The translations under genes were made by a program, and so were the position numbers. Under the pieces are notes generated by a model. The model had not been told where the DNA came from, made no database searches, and worked only from the letters and a program-made list of their open reading frames with translations. Shown here in pieces: positions 1-9,387 of a stretch of 64,000 nucleotides of DNA (position 1 is its first letter; the number at the start of each line of letters is the position of its first letter). The DNA is from Eubacteriales bacterium (GTDB lineage: Bacteria; Bacillota; Clostridia; Lachnospirales; Lachnospiraceae), in NCBI GenBank assembly GCA_030524455.1, contig JAUNGT010000004.1, forward strand, positions 1-64,000. Direction: 5' to 3'.

Positions 1-14
1 GGGCATCTGCCGCG

Positions 15-914
15 TCACCGGAGGGCCGACTGGCGCTTGCGGTATTCGGAGGGCGACTCCCCGCAGAGGCGGCGAAAAACGCGGTTGAACTGGGAAAAGC
101 TGGAAAAGCCGCATTCCGCGGCGATGTCCGTAATTTTCCGGCGGCTGTTGATCAGCAGATACTGGCAGTTGCGGATGCGCACCAGATGGATGTAGTGGGT
201 GATGGTGTAGCCCGTCACCCGCTTGAACTGATGGGACAGGTAGTAAGGGCTCATCCAGGTCTGGCGTGCCAGCTCCTCCAGCGTCAGCTCCTCCGCAAAG
301 TGGGTATGGATGAAGTTGGAGACGGCGTAAATGCGCTCGGAGATGGCGTCGTCGGTGCGGTCGGGCCGGTATATATTCTGATCCTTTACGCGGTGAAAGC
401 AGTAGAGGAATTCCGTAAAAATACTGTGCAGGACAAGCTCCTGCGTGCCCGTCAGCTCCTGGGTACCGGCCTGGTTGGAGACATCCACGATCCGGTTGAT
501 CAGAACGTTTAAGCGGTTCCTTATTTCCTCCGGAAAGCGGTAAATCGGCAGCTCTCCGCGGAACGGGGACAGGATTTCCTGATAGGAATCGGCAAAGCCG
601 TAGCCGTCGTCGCGGTACATAAAGGTGATGATCAGGCGGCGGGAGGGCTCGCCCTCGGGATAGCAGGTTTTGTGGAGCAGGGACGGCTGCAGCAGCACAA
701 AATCCCCCGCCTCGATGTGATAGGGGATGCCCTTGATGAAGTGGATCGCGTCGGGACTTAAAAGGACGCAGATCTCGTAGTAGGAGTGAAAGTGCTCGAA
801 CTCCATATTTTTGCTGCTGGAGCGGCTGTCAAAATCAAAAAAGTAAAAAATGTGGTTAGGAATATCATTTACGATAATAAAGTGCTTTTCTTCATAAGAG
901 ATGGGCTGCAGCAT
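15..914 (-). CDS. AraC-family transcriptional regulator with N-terminal cupin sensor
   Basis: A protein of 299 residues. The N-terminal ~150 residues read as an AraC-type cupin sugar-sensing domain (HFHSYYEICVLL, then a GDFVLLQPSLLHK turn). The last ~100 residues hold two helix-turn-helix motifs (LTLEELARQTWMSPYYLSHQFKRVTG and ITDIAAECGFSSFSQFNRVFRR, split here by the usual linker). The frame stays open far upstream, but the start at 914 is chosen because AGGAGG lies 6 bases before it and homologues begin here. It is divergent from the glycosidase/ABC operon with a gap of about 70 bases, so it probably senses the glycan product and switches on that operon. The effector is unknown. Confidence 0.93.
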   Translation of the reverse strand: MLQPISYEEKHFIIVNDIPNHIFYFFDFDSRSSSKNMEFEHFHSYYEICVLLSPDAIHFIKGIPYHIEAGDFVLLQPSLLHKTCYPEGEPSRRLIITFMYRDDGYGFADSYQEILSPFRGELPIYRFPEEIRNRLNVLINRIVDVSNQAGTQELTGTQELVLHSIFTEFLYCFHRVKDQNIYRPDRTDDAISERIYAVSNFIHTHFAEELTLEELARQTWMSPYYLSHQFKRVTGYTITHYIHLVRIRNCQYLLINSRRKITDIAAECGFSSFSQFNRVFRRLCGESPSEYRKRQSALR

Positions 915-983
915 GATTTTCCTCCTTTTGGGAAAAGAGTAAGCCAAAAAGAAAAAAATTGCAAGAGGGACGAGGACGCAGGG

Positions 984-2606
984 ATGGAAAAAGAAAAAAG
1001 ACTGATTATTTTCACGGACAGCGGGGACACGATCATCGATGAATCCACACAGCGATTTGACGGGAGAGGAATCGTGACAGACGCAGATTTTATTGAAGAC
1101 GCGGGGCGGGTGCTGGAGGAGTTTTCCGGACAGGGCTACCGGATCGCGCTGGTGGCCGACGGGGAGGAGGAATCCTTTCAGAATGTTTACAAAAAAAACG
1201 GCCTGCGCCATTGCTTTGAGGGCTGGGTGGTGTCGGAAACGGTGGGCGTTCAGAAGCCGGAGCGGCCCATGTTTGAGACGGCCATGGAGGCCCTGGGGCT
1301 GACGGAAGCGGACAAGCCGCGGATTGTGATGATCGGCAACAATCTGGCGAAGGATGTGGCGGGCGCGAACCGCTTCGGCATCCTCTCCGTCTGGCTGGAC
1401 TGGTCCCCGCGCTATTTTCACGAGTACGAGAAGGAGGACTGGAAGCCGGATTATGTTGTACATCATCCCGCCGAGCTTCCCGCCCTTTTGGAAAAGCTGG
1501 AAAAGGAGATTGAGATGAGAGAGGCGATCGACGAAAAGCTGGGCCGGCTGATCGGGGCTTTTGCGCCGATTCTGTATGAGGACGACGAGATTTTTATGCA
1601 GAATATGCGGACAAAAAAGCATATTTCGGAGCAGGAGCTGGCAAAATACGCCCATTGGGAGTGGACCCAGGGCGTGGGCCTGTACGGCCTTTGGAAGCTG
1701 TTTGAGGTCACGGGAAAGGAAGAATACCTGGAGCTTTTGACGAAATATTACGACAGCCAGCAAAAGGTGGGCTTCCCGCCCTTAAATGTCAATACCATGG
1801 CCCCCTATCTGGTGATGTCCATGATGGCGGAGCGTCTTGGCCGGGAAGATTACATGGAGCCCTGCCGCCAGGCGGCCCGGTGGATTATGGAGGAAATGCC
1901 CCGCACCCGGGAGGGCGGCATCCAGCACCAGACCTCGGACGACACAAATGAGCAGGAGCTCTGGGACGACACCTTGTTTATGACGGTGCTGTTTTTAGCG
2001 AATATGGGACGGATTCTTGGCCGGGAGGACTACAAAAAGGAGGCCCAGTATCAGTTCCTGCTGCATTTAAAATATTTGCAGGATCCCAAAACGGGCTTCT
2101 GGTATCATGGCTGGAGCTTTTTGCGCAGGGACAATTTTGCGGGGGCGTTCTGGGCCAGGGGCAACTGCTGGATCACCATCGCGATCCCGGAGCTTTTGTC
2201 CCTGATCGAGTGTCCGGAGCCGGTCCGGCGGATCCTGACCGGGGCGCTGGAAAATCAGGTGGAGGCGCTGGCGGGGACGCAGGCAAAAAGCGGCATGTGG
2301 CACACGCTTTTGGACGATCCCGACAGCTACGAGGAGGCCAGCGGTACCTGCGGCTTTGCCTACGGGATTTTGCGCGGCGTACACACCGGCGTTTTGGATA
2401 AAAAATGGCTGCCTGTGGCGAAGCGGGCGCTGGAGCCGGTGCTGTCTCTGATTTCGGAGGACGGCGTGCTGGGACAGGTTTCCTACGGGACGCCCATGGG
2501 CCGGGAGAGCCGCGATTTTTACAAGGAAATCCCCTTAAAGCCCATGCCCTACGGGCAGGCGCTGGCAATTCTGTTTTTGGTGGAGGAAAAAATTGATGGC
2601 AAATAG
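984..2606 (+). CDS. HAD-like domain fused to GH105 unsaturated glycuronyl hydrolase
   Basis: A 540-residue two-domain protein. Residues ~1-180 resemble a HAD hydrolase: motif I FTDSGDTI with Asp12, Lys91 in QKPERP, and a motif IV-like IGNNLAKDVAGANRFG. Residues ~185-540 match the GH105 (YteR/YesR) fold, with ELWDDTLFM, FWARGNCW and MPYGQALAILF; family members remove unsaturated uronic acids from oligosaccharides made by polysaccharide lyases. There is no signal peptide, so it acts in the cytoplasm on imported oligosaccharides. The next gene overlaps it by 11 bases. The frame is open upstream of 984; this start follows a modest GAGG. A HAD-GH105 fusion is unusual; the role of the HAD part is not known. 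Confidence 0.85.
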   Translation: MEKEKRLIIFTDSGDTIIDESTQRFDGRGIVTDADFIEDAGRVLEEFSGQGYRIALVADGEEESFQNVYKKNGLRHCFEGWVVSETVGVQKPERPMFETAMEALGLTEADKPRIVMIGNNLAKDVAGANRFGILSVWLDWSPRYFHEYEKEDWKPDYVVHHPAELPALLEKLEKEIEMREAIDEKLGRLIGAFAPILYEDDEIFMQNMRTKKHISEQELAKYAHWEWTQGVGLYGLWKLFEVTGKEEYLELLTKYYDSQQKVGFPPLNVNTMAPYLVMSMMAERLGREDYMEPCRQAARWIMEEMPRTREGGIQHQTSDDTNEQELWDDTLFMTVLFLANMGRILGREDYKKEAQYQFLLHLKYLQDPKTGFWYHGWSFLRRDNFAGAFWARGNCWITIAIPELLSLIECPEPVRRILTGALENQVEALAGTQAKSGMWHTLLDDPDSYEEASGTCGFAYGILRGVHTGVLDKKWLPVAKRALEPVLSLISEDGVLGQVSYGTPMGRESRDFYKEIPLKPMPYGQALAILFLVEEKIDGK

Positions 2607-5600
2607 AGAGGGCTATCCGGGCCGCCAGTGGCGGGAACGGCTGGATATGTGGGCAAAATGGTTCCCGGAGCATTACTGGGAGAAGGCCTTTCCCCTGACC
2701 CTGACCGGGTTTGTGACAAAGGAGAGGCTTTCCGGCAGCGAGGCGGCAGAGCGCGTAAAGGGGCCGGAGGCGAAGGAATTTCGCCCGGGCATGTCCTGGG
2801 GAAGCTTCTGGGAGTACGGCTGGTTTTGGACGGAGCTTACGGTTCCCGCAGAGCTTGCGGGAGAACGGCTGATCTTTGCGCCCGGCATCGGCGAGGAGAT
2901 GCTTGTGTGGGTCAACGGCCGGGAGAGCGGCGCGGTGGATAAAAAGCACAGTTATGTGACGCTGACGCGGAAAGCGAAGGCCGGGGAGCACTTCACGATC
3001 CTGATGGAGTGCTACGCCGGACACGGCCCCCGGATGGAGGGAGGCAGCCTGTGCCGCCCCGGGGAGGAGCCCTTTTCGCTGGAGGACGGGCCGCAGCAGA
3101 CCGTGCGGGAAAGCTTTGCCGGAGTGTGGCAGGAGACAGTGTTCCAGGTGGGAATGGATTACCTGACGCTGTATTCCCTGCGCAAGCGGCTGCCGGAGCG
3201 CTCCCTGCGGGCCATGCGGGTGACGGAGGGCTTAAAGCGCTTCATCGAAAGGGCGGATCTGGAGGTTGCGCGGGAGAAAATCGGAGAGGTGCTGCTGCGC
3301 GCGGATGAGGAGCTTAAGCCGCTGCTTGCCTGTGTCAACGGTTCCACCGCGCCGGAGTTTACGGTGTTCGGACAGTCCCATCTGGATCTGTCCTGGCTGT
3401 GGACGGCGGAGGAGACCCGGCGCAAGGCGGCAAGAACCTACGGAAACCAGCTGGCGCTTCTGGAGGAATATCCGGAGTATCGCTTTTTGCTGTGTGAGCC
3501 GCCGATCCTGGAATATCTGAAGGAATCCTATCCGGCGCTCTGGGAGCGGGTGAAGGAGAAGGTGAAGAGCGGCCAGATCTATGCGGACGGGGCCCTCTAT
3601 GTGGAGGGAGATATGAACATGCCCTGCGGCGAGAGCCTGGCGCGGCAGTTCTTATATGGAAAGGAATGGTTCCGGGAGGAGCTTGGCACAGACAGCAGGG
3701 TTGCCTGGATGCCGGACACCTTCGGTTTTCCCGGCTCCCTGCCGCAGATCATGAAGCTGTGCAGCGTTCCCTATTTTTCCACGCAGAAGCTGATCCGGCA
3801 GGATCCCGAGTGCGATCCCTTCCCTTACAATACCTTCTGGTGGGAGGGGATCGACGGCAGCAGGGTGCTGGCGGATACTTATAAGGAGAATAACGCGGTT
3901 CCTCTGCCGGATAAGATGATTGAGCGCTGGGAGGACGACCGGATCCAGGAGGAAGGGATCGGCGGTATGATGTATCCCTTCGGCTACGGCGACGGCGGCG
4001 GAGGAGCGACCCGGCAGGAGGTGGAGGAGCTTCGCAGATGCGCTGATCTGGAGGGAGCGCCCCGGACGGTCTATGAAAGCCCGGAAGCTTATTTTAAAAA
4101 GGTGGAGGTTGCCGGCACCGACAACGTGTTTACCGGGGAGCTTTATCTGGCCTGGCACCGCGGCACCTATACCGCCCAGGCAAAGACAAAGCTTGGCGTG
4201 CGCCGGGCCGAGTGCGCGCTGAAGGAAGCGGAATACTGGAACGCGGTGTGCGCAGTCCTTGCCGGCTGGGATGCAGCGCAGGACGCGGCGGCCTTAAAGG
4301 CGCTGTGGAAGCGGCTTTTGTTCCAGGAGTTTCACGATATTCTGCCGGGGACGGGGATCGCCCGGGTTCACGAGGAGGCGGAGCGGGAGCTGGACAGCAT
4401 CGCCCGGGAGGCGGAAGAAATTCTGCGGGGCTGTCTGGATTGGTTGGAAAAGGCCGAATCGGCAGAATCGGACAAATCCGGACAAAAACCGGCCGGGGAG
4501 GCGGACGCGCCGGCTTCCGTTTTGCGCGGGCGCACGCCGGAGGGCGGCTATTTCCTGGAAAGTCCGGTTTTGTACGCAGAGCTGGACAGCGCCGGACGCG
4601 TGCGGAGACTGGAAGAAAAGTGCGCGGGCAAAATCCGCAAGGCGTTCGGGGCAGAGGGACAGCCCATGAACGAGCTGCGGCTGTACCGGAACGTGAACAG
4701 CTATTATGACGCCTGGGAGATCGGGCGGATGTATCAGCAGGAGGAGGAAGTCATCGACCGGTCGGACTGGCGGCTGGAGGAGGGCTCTTATGAGGGCCGC
4801 GCAGCCTGGAAACTGACCGGAAAAATCGGAAATTCGGCGTTTACCCAGTACATTTGCCTGGGAACGGACGGCGGGCAGGTGGAGTTTTACACGGTCATGG
4901 ACTGGAGGGAACGCCACCGGATGCTGAAGGCAGACTTTCCCACTGCGGTGCACTCTGCGCGGGTGATCGGGGAGATCGCTTTCGGCGCGGCCGGGCGGCC
5001 CACCACACGCTCCCGCCAGTGGGAGAAGGATATGTACGAGGTGTGCAGCCACCGTTACAGCGTGCTGGAAAACGGCCGGGAGGGCCTGGCCGTGATGAAC
5101 GACAGCAAATACGGCTGGAGCGCGCAGGAGGATCGGATCAGCCTGACACTTCTTCGGGCGCCCCTGATGCCGGATCTGTCGGCGGACCAGGGCAGGCAGG
5201 AGTTTGCCTATGCGGTGCGCCCCTACGAGGGCAGCTTCGGGGAGGCAAACATCCCGCGGCGGGCGGTCCTCTTTGATCGGAGCCGCCATCTGGAGGACGG
5301 GCTCTTGCGGCGCACTGCAGCCCTGAACAGGAGCTTTTGCCCGTTTTGGCTGGAGGCCGCCCCCTGGCCCGGCGAGACCGGGGACAGCTGCCATGTGCTG
5401 ACGGAGGCGGTCAAGCTGGCCGAGGATGGCAGCAACAGACTGGTGCTGCGGCTTTACGAGGCGGCCGGAGCGCCCCAGAGAGTGATATTGCACACGACCT
5501 TTCCCGTTCGGGAGGCCGTTGAGACGGATCTGCTGGAGCAGGGAGGAACCGCGCTATTGCCGGAGGACGTGCCGCAGGCGGCGGGCGCATACCGGCTGGA

Positions 5601-5646
5601 GTTTCGCGCCTTTGAGATCAAGACGGTCATCATTGCGGCGAAATAA
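2596..5646 (+). CDS. GH38 alpha-mannosidase
   Basis: A 1016-residue cytoplasmic glycoside hydrolase of family 38, full length for the family. Zn ligands appear in GQSHLDLSW (His262, Asp264), the nucleophile is Asp374 in WMPDTFGFPG, and the late ligand His580 lies in FHDILPGTG. GH38 enzymes cleave terminal alpha-mannose with retention through a Zn-bound sugar. The C-terminal half is the beta-rich domain. An ATG at 2596 sits 9 bases after GGAGG; a TTG at 2593 is the alternative. A Ser/Lys/Glu-rich linker (about 624-640) precedes the beta domain. Translational coupling to the HAD-GH105 gene implies both act on the same imported glycan, plausibly one containing uronic acid and mannose (inference). 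Confidence 0.95.
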   Translation: MANREGYPGRQWRERLDMWAKWFPEHYWEKAFPLTLTGFVTKERLSGSEAAERVKGPEAKEFRPGMSWGSFWEYGWFWTELTVPAELAGERLIFAPGIGEEMLVWVNGRESGAVDKKHSYVTLTRKAKAGEHFTILMECYAGHGPRMEGGSLCRPGEEPFSLEDGPQQTVRESFAGVWQETVFQVGMDYLTLYSLRKRLPERSLRAMRVTEGLKRFIERADLEVAREKIGEVLLRADEELKPLLACVNGSTAPEFTVFGQSHLDLSWLWTAEETRRKAARTYGNQLALLEEYPEYRFLLCEPPILEYLKESYPALWERVKEKVKSGQIYADGALYVEGDMNMPCGESLARQFLYGKEWFREELGTDSRVAWMPDTFGFPGSLPQIMKLCSVPYFSTQKLIRQDPECDPFPYNTFWWEGIDGSRVLADTYKENNAVPLPDKMIERWEDDRIQEEGIGGMMYPFGYGDGGGGATRQEVEELRRCADLEGAPRTVYESPEAYFKKVEVAGTDNVFTGELYLAWHRGTYTAQAKTKLGVRRAECALKEAEYWNAVCAVLAGWDAAQDAAALKALWKRLLFQEFHDILPGTGIARVHEEAERELDSIAREAEEILRGCLDWLEKAESAESDKSGQKPAGEADAPASVLRGRTPEGGYFLESPVLYAELDSAGRVRRLEEKCAGKIRKAFGAEGQPMNELRLYRNVNSYYDAWEIGRMYQQEEEVIDRSDWRLEEGSYEGRAAWKLTGKIGNSAFTQYICLGTDGGQVEFYTVMDWRERHRMLKADFPTAVHSARVIGEIAFGAAGRPTTRSRQWEKDMYEVCSHRYSVLENGREGLAVMNDSKYGWSAQEDRISLTLLRAPLMPDLSADQGRQEFAYAVRPYEGSFGEANIPRRAVLFDRSRHLEDGLLRRTAALNRSFCPFWLEAAPWPGETGDSCHVLTEAVKLAEDGSNRLVLRLYEAAGAPQRVILHTTFPVREAVETDLLEQGGTALLPEDVPQAAGAYRLEFRAFEIKTVIIAAK

Positions 5647-5684
5647 AGAAGGCAGGCATTTTAACGAAAGCAAAATGTGCAATG

Positions 5685-5742
5685 TTTTATAACTTATAAA
5701 AGCAAAAATCGGGTAGTTCTGACGAAAAAGAAACGGTACAAT
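5685..5742 (+). promoter_or_regulatory. Possible operator/promoter before the ABC permease genes
   Basis: The 165-base gap between the mannosidase and the first permease holds a 17-base AT-rich palindrome (5685-5701, arms TTTTATAA/TTATAAAA) and a TACAAT -10-like hexamer at 5737-5742 without a convincing -35. This suggests that the transport genes may have their own promoter in addition to read-through. Confidence 0.3.
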
Positions 5743-5810
5743 TAACTCACATTCAAGGAAATGACGTAACGGCACAGACTTTGAAAAAGAGTGACAAGCG
5801 GGGAATTGTT

Positions 5811-6737
5811 ATGAAGAACAAAACAAAACCATCAGGAAGCAAAGTAAAAACGTATCTCAAAAATAACTGGCAGCTGTATGTGATGCTGCTGGTGCCCGTG
5901 GTTTATATGCTTTTGTTTAAGTATAAGCCGATGCTGGGCGTGGTAGTAGCGTTCAAAAAGTTCAATGTGTTCCAGGGAATCTGGGACAGCCCGTGGGTGG
6001 GGCTGGCAAACTTTAAGGAGGCGTTCTCCTCGGCGGACTTCTGGAGCGCTCTGAAAAATACGCTGATCTTAAATATCGGCGATCTCATTATCGGGTTCCC
6101 GATCCCGATTTTCCTGGCCGTGTTTTTAAACGAGCTTCGGAGCAGCAAGGTGAGGAAAACCACGCAGACGCTTTTGTATCTGCCCAACTTCCTCTCCTGG
6201 GTTATCATCTCCGGTATCGTGACGCAGCTGTTTTCCACCAGCGGCCTGGTCAACAACGTGATCAATGCGCTGGGGCTTGATTCGGTATCTTTTCTGAGCA
6301 GCCCGTTTTTATGGCGGTTCATTTACTGGTTTTTCGGCGTATGGCAGGCGGCGGGCTATTCCCTGATCGTGTATCTGGCGGCGCTGATGGCTACGGACGC
6401 GTCCCTGGGCGAGGCGGCCTACATCGACGGCGCGACGAGAATGCAGCGGATCTGGCATGTGACGATCCCGCAGATTTCCTCCACGATTACGGTGCTTTTG
6501 ATTATGCAGGTCGGCAAGCTTGTGACAATCAGCTTCGACCGCCCTTACATGATGGGAAATACGCTGGTGAGAAGCGCTTCCGACGTAATCAGTACTTATG
6601 TGTATTCCGTCGGCTTAGCTTCCGGGCGGTTTGACTTTGCGACGGCGGTGGGCCTGTTCCAGACGGTGGTTGGAGTGGTGCTGGTGCTGTCGGCCAACGC
6701 GGTGATTAAGAAAATGGGACAGGAGGGAATTATCTGA
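5811..6737 (+). CDS. Carbohydrate ABC transporter permease, LplB type
   Basis: A 308-residue integral membrane permease of a CUT1 sugar importer, LplB subfamily, recognised from the early MLLVPVVYMLLFKYKPM segment and the EAA loop (EAAYIDGATRMQRIWHVTIP, near residue 200) that docks the ATPase. About six membrane segments. The start at 5811 follows GCGGGGA; an upstream in-frame TTG at 5781 lacks a ribosome-binding site. It pairs with the next permease and the downstream lipoprotein. No ATPase gene is in the window, as is usual for this subfamily, which borrows a shared MsmX/UgpC-like ATPase (known for the family). Confidence 0.93.
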   Translation: MKNKTKPSGSKVKTYLKNNWQLYVMLLVPVVYMLLFKYKPMLGVVVAFKKFNVFQGIWDSPWVGLANFKEAFSSADFWSALKNTLILNIGDLIIGFPIPIFLAVFLNELRSSKVRKTTQTLLYLPNFLSWVIISGIVTQLFSTSGLVNNVINALGLDSVSFLSSPFLWRFIYWFFGVWQAAGYSLIVYLAALMATDASLGEAAYIDGATRMQRIWHVTIPQISSTITVLLIMQVGKLVTISFDRPYMMGNTLVRSASDVISTYVYSVGLASGRFDFATAVGLFQTVVGVVLVLSANAVIKKMGQEGII

Positions 6738-7606
6738 TGAACAGCGCAATCAACAGTAAAGCGGAAAAAGCGTTTCAGCTTTTCTGGACATGCTTCTTTA
6801 TCCTGATTACCTGTGTGGCGATGGTCCCGATTCTGCGGGTTATCGCGGTATCGCTCAGCTCCAAGGATGCGATCACGGCGGGAAGGGTGCTGATCTTCCC
6901 CATCGGAATCAATACGGACGCTTACTCCAAGGCGATCAGCAGCGGCAGCTTCATCCATGCCTTCGGCTACTCGATCGTGCTGATGTTCGGATCCACGGCG
7001 GTCAGCCTGGTGATGACGGTGCTGGCGGCATATCCGCTCTCCAAGAAAAACCTGGTGGGCGGCGGCATCATCATGACGCTGTTTGTCCTGACCATGTATT
7101 TAAACCCCGGTATCATCCCGGAATATTTAAACGTGAAGGATTTCAAGATGATCAACACGGTGTGGTCGCTGATTGTGCCCGGCGCCTTGAGCGCTTACAA
7201 CATGATTATCATGTGCAACGCCTTCCGGGGAATCGATTCCGCGATCTATGACGCGGCGAAAATCGACGGCTGCAGCGAGTTTAAGACGCTGCTGAAGGTT
7301 TCGCTTCCGCTGGTGTATCCCACGATCGCCACGCTGGGCCTGTTTTATGCGGTGGGCCGCTGGAATGGTATCAGCGACGTGATGTACTACATCAACAATT
7401 CATCCCTTTTCACGGTGCAGATGGTGCTCAAGCAGTTTGTGGAATCCGTAAAAATCGCCGCGGAGGAGGGAATCCGTTCCAATCTGGTGGCGGACAACGT
7501 AAAGTCGGCAAGTATTGTGATTTCCATGCTGCCCATGCTGCTGGTATATCCCTTCGTACAGAAGTTTTTCACCAAGGGTATTATGATCGGCGCGGTAAAG
7601 GGTTAA
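6737..7606 (+). CDS. Carbohydrate ABC transporter permease, YtcP type
   Basis: A 289-residue second permease of the CUT1 importer, coupled to the first by a TGATG stop/start overlap. It has about six membrane segments and an EAA-loop equivalent, AAKIDGCSEFKTLLKVSLPL, near residue 173. The family (YtcP/LplC) forms a heterodimer with LplB-type permeases and imports oligosaccharides released from plant or host glycans. Confidence 0.94.
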   Translation: MNSAINSKAEKAFQLFWTCFFILITCVAMVPILRVIAVSLSSKDAITAGRVLIFPIGINTDAYSKAISSGSFIHAFGYSIVLMFGSTAVSLVMTVLAAYPLSKKNLVGGGIIMTLFVLTMYLNPGIIPEYLNVKDFKMINTVWSLIVPGALSAYNMIIMCNAFRGIDSAIYDAAKIDGCSEFKTLLKVSLPLVYPTIATLGLFYAVGRWNGISDVMYYINNSSLFTVQMVLKQFVESVKIAAEEGIRSNLVADNVKSASIVISMLPMLLVYPFVQKFFTKGIMIGAVKG

Positions 7607-7617
7607 AACGGTTAGAT

Positions 7618-7636
7618 TATCTCGAAGAGATATTTT
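7618..7636 (+). terminator. Intercistronic hairpin before the binding-protein gene
   Basis: TATCTC-GAA-GAGATA followed by TTTT, between the permease and binding-protein genes. A weak stem-loop here could partly terminate or stabilise 3' transcript and help make more binding protein than permease (inference). Confidence 0.4.
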
Positions 7637-7662
7637 AATAAAATTCAGGGAGGAAAAACGAC

Positions 7663-9309
7663 ATGAGAAGAAAAGGTTTACTCAAAAAAACTGCGGCTCT
7701 CTGCCTGACGGCAGCGATGGCGTTCGCGGCAGGCTGCGGAAACAGCGGGTCTGCGACGGCGTCCCAGGCTCCGGCAGAGTCTGCGGGAACGTCCGGCACG
7801 GCAGCAGCCGGAGCAGAGAGCGACGGGGCTTCGGCTGCGACAAAGTTTGAGGATGAGGTGACGATCCGCGTCATGCTCTGGGACCGCGGAGACGCGGCGC
7901 CCGGAACCACCACAGAGAACAATACTCTGACCCAGTGGCTCAAGGAGCAGATCAAGGAAACCTACAACATCAATGTGGAGTATGTGGCGGTGCCCAGATC
8001 CAGCTCCGACGACAGCTTAAATATCATGATGTCCGGCGGAACCGCACCCGACATCGTATTTACCTATGACCAGGCGATGTTTTACAATTTCGCGTCCAAC
8101 GGCGCGCTGGCGGATCTGACCGAGGTTTACAGCAAGTATGGCTCGAATATCGAGGAGTACTGCCAGGAGGCGCAGGGCATCGGCACGCTGGGTGACGTCC
8201 GGTATGCGGTGATGAAGCAGAGAGGGACCGAGCAGCCCCGTCACATGGCTTACATCCGTCAGGACTGGCTGGATGAGCTCAACATGGAAATGCCCACCAC
8301 AAAGGCGGAGCTGGGTGAGTATCTGAAGGCTGTGAAGGAAAACAAGCTGGGCGGCGACAACACCGTTCCGTGGGCGATGGGCGGCCGCGGCGACACCGAG
8401 AAAAACTATCTGAACTTTGTCGGCTCCTATGTAACGCTGGCGGACGACCGGGAGGCTTATATCTACAACGAGGCTTATATGGCGGTTGCGCCCGGCAGTA
8501 AGGACGGCTTAAAGCAGTTAAACGAGTGGTATAACGAAGGGCTGATTACCCGGGATTTCCCCACCGATACCTCCGAGGATGTGATGAAGGCGGATATTGC
8601 GAACGGGAATGCGGGATTTATCCTGACAGACCTGACGGAGCCCTGGGATTCCTTCAAGGTGTTAAACAGCGAGACCGGCGGAGAGACCTTTGTTCCCCTG
8701 TACTGCTTCGATCTGCCCGACGGCTCCTACCGGAACCCCTTTGAGTACCGGTACGCGATGTTTGTGATGGTTCCCTCCACCACCAGCGGCGAGAAGCTGG
8801 ATGCCTGCATGATGTACTTAAACTGGCTGGCGGATCCCGAGAACGCAAAAATGGTTCGCTACACGCCGGATCTGACGGAAAACGAGGAGGGCGTTGCGGT
8901 AGAGCCCAACAAGACGCAGAAGGATGAGCTTGGCTATCCCGGAACCCCGGACGATCTGTGCATCATGAACCTGAACTTTGACTGGGTGAATGATCCCGAA
9001 GTGCTGGCGCAGACCGATTTTGACAATCAGGAGACCCAGTGGGCTTCCCTGGAATGGTTCCAGAACTTCTACACCATGCGCACGGAGCACAAGTTCCGCT
9101 TCCCTACCTTCGGCTACATCTCTCAGGATGAGCAGACCTTCGGGGCGGACATCAAGGCCAGAATGATTGAGTTTGTCTACACGGTGGTTTGCGCGCCTTC
9201 CGATCAGTTTGAGTCCGTTTACGAGAGCGGCTATGCGGAGCTGGTAAACGCCGGCCTGCAGAAGATCCTGGACGGCAGAGCGGCTTACTACGACAGTCTT
9301 GGCAACTGA
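7663..9309 (+). CDS. Extracellular solute-binding lipoprotein of the sugar ABC importer
   Basis: A 548-residue substrate-binding protein. It has a positively charged start, hydrophobic core and lipobox AFAAGC with the lipidated Cys at residue 25, then a low-complexity Ala/Ser/Gly linker to about residue 60, then a type-1 periplasmic-binding fold of the large (over 500 residues) LipO/YtcQ type that accompanies LplB/YtcP permeases. GGAGG lies 8-9 bases before the ATG. It sits on the outer face of the membrane and delivers oligosaccharide to the two permeases. The substrate cannot be read from sequence; the neighbouring GH105 and GH38 enzymes point to a uronate- and mannose-containing glycan. 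Confidence 0.93.
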   Translation: MRRKGLLKKTAALCLTAAMAFAAGCGNSGSATASQAPAESAGTSGTAAAGAESDGASAATKFEDEVTIRVMLWDRGDAAPGTTTENNTLTQWLKEQIKETYNINVEYVAVPRSSSDDSLNIMMSGGTAPDIVFTYDQAMFYNFASNGALADLTEVYSKYGSNIEEYCQEAQGIGTLGDVRYAVMKQRGTEQPRHMAYIRQDWLDELNMEMPTTKAELGEYLKAVKENKLGGDNTVPWAMGGRGDTEKNYLNFVGSYVTLADDREAYIYNEAYMAVAPGSKDGLKQLNEWYNEGLITRDFPTDTSEDVMKADIANGNAGFILTDLTEPWDSFKVLNSETGGETFVPLYCFDLPDGSYRNPFEYRYAMFVMVPSTTSGEKLDACMMYLNWLADPENAKMVRYTPDLTENEEGVAVEPNKTQKDELGYPGTPDDLCIMNLNFDWVNDPEVLAQTDFDNQETQWASLEWFQNFYTMRTEHKFRFPTFGYISQDEQTFGADIKARMIEFVYTVVCAPSDQFESVYESGYAELVNAGLQKILDGRAAYYDSLGN

Positions 9310-9324
9310 TAAAAAACGACAGGC

Positions 9325-9361
9325 ACTGCCGTCCGGGCTTCATGCCCGGGCGGCAGTTTTG
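9325..9361 (+). terminator. Rho-independent terminator closing the glycan operon
   Basis: Near-perfect GC-rich stem (ACTGCCGTCCGGGC with GCCCGGGCGGCAGT, a T.G/C variation inside) with loop TTCAT and a run of T, 15 bases after the binding-protein stop. Confidence 0.85.
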
Positions 9362-9387
9362 TATCACAGGGTGTACAGGGAGGATAT

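Noticed and set aside
4294..5493. Antisense open frame in the mannosidase gene
   Set aside because: Composition is that of a mirror frame, with no ribosome-binding site and no recognisable domain; the sense strand codes for a full GH38.
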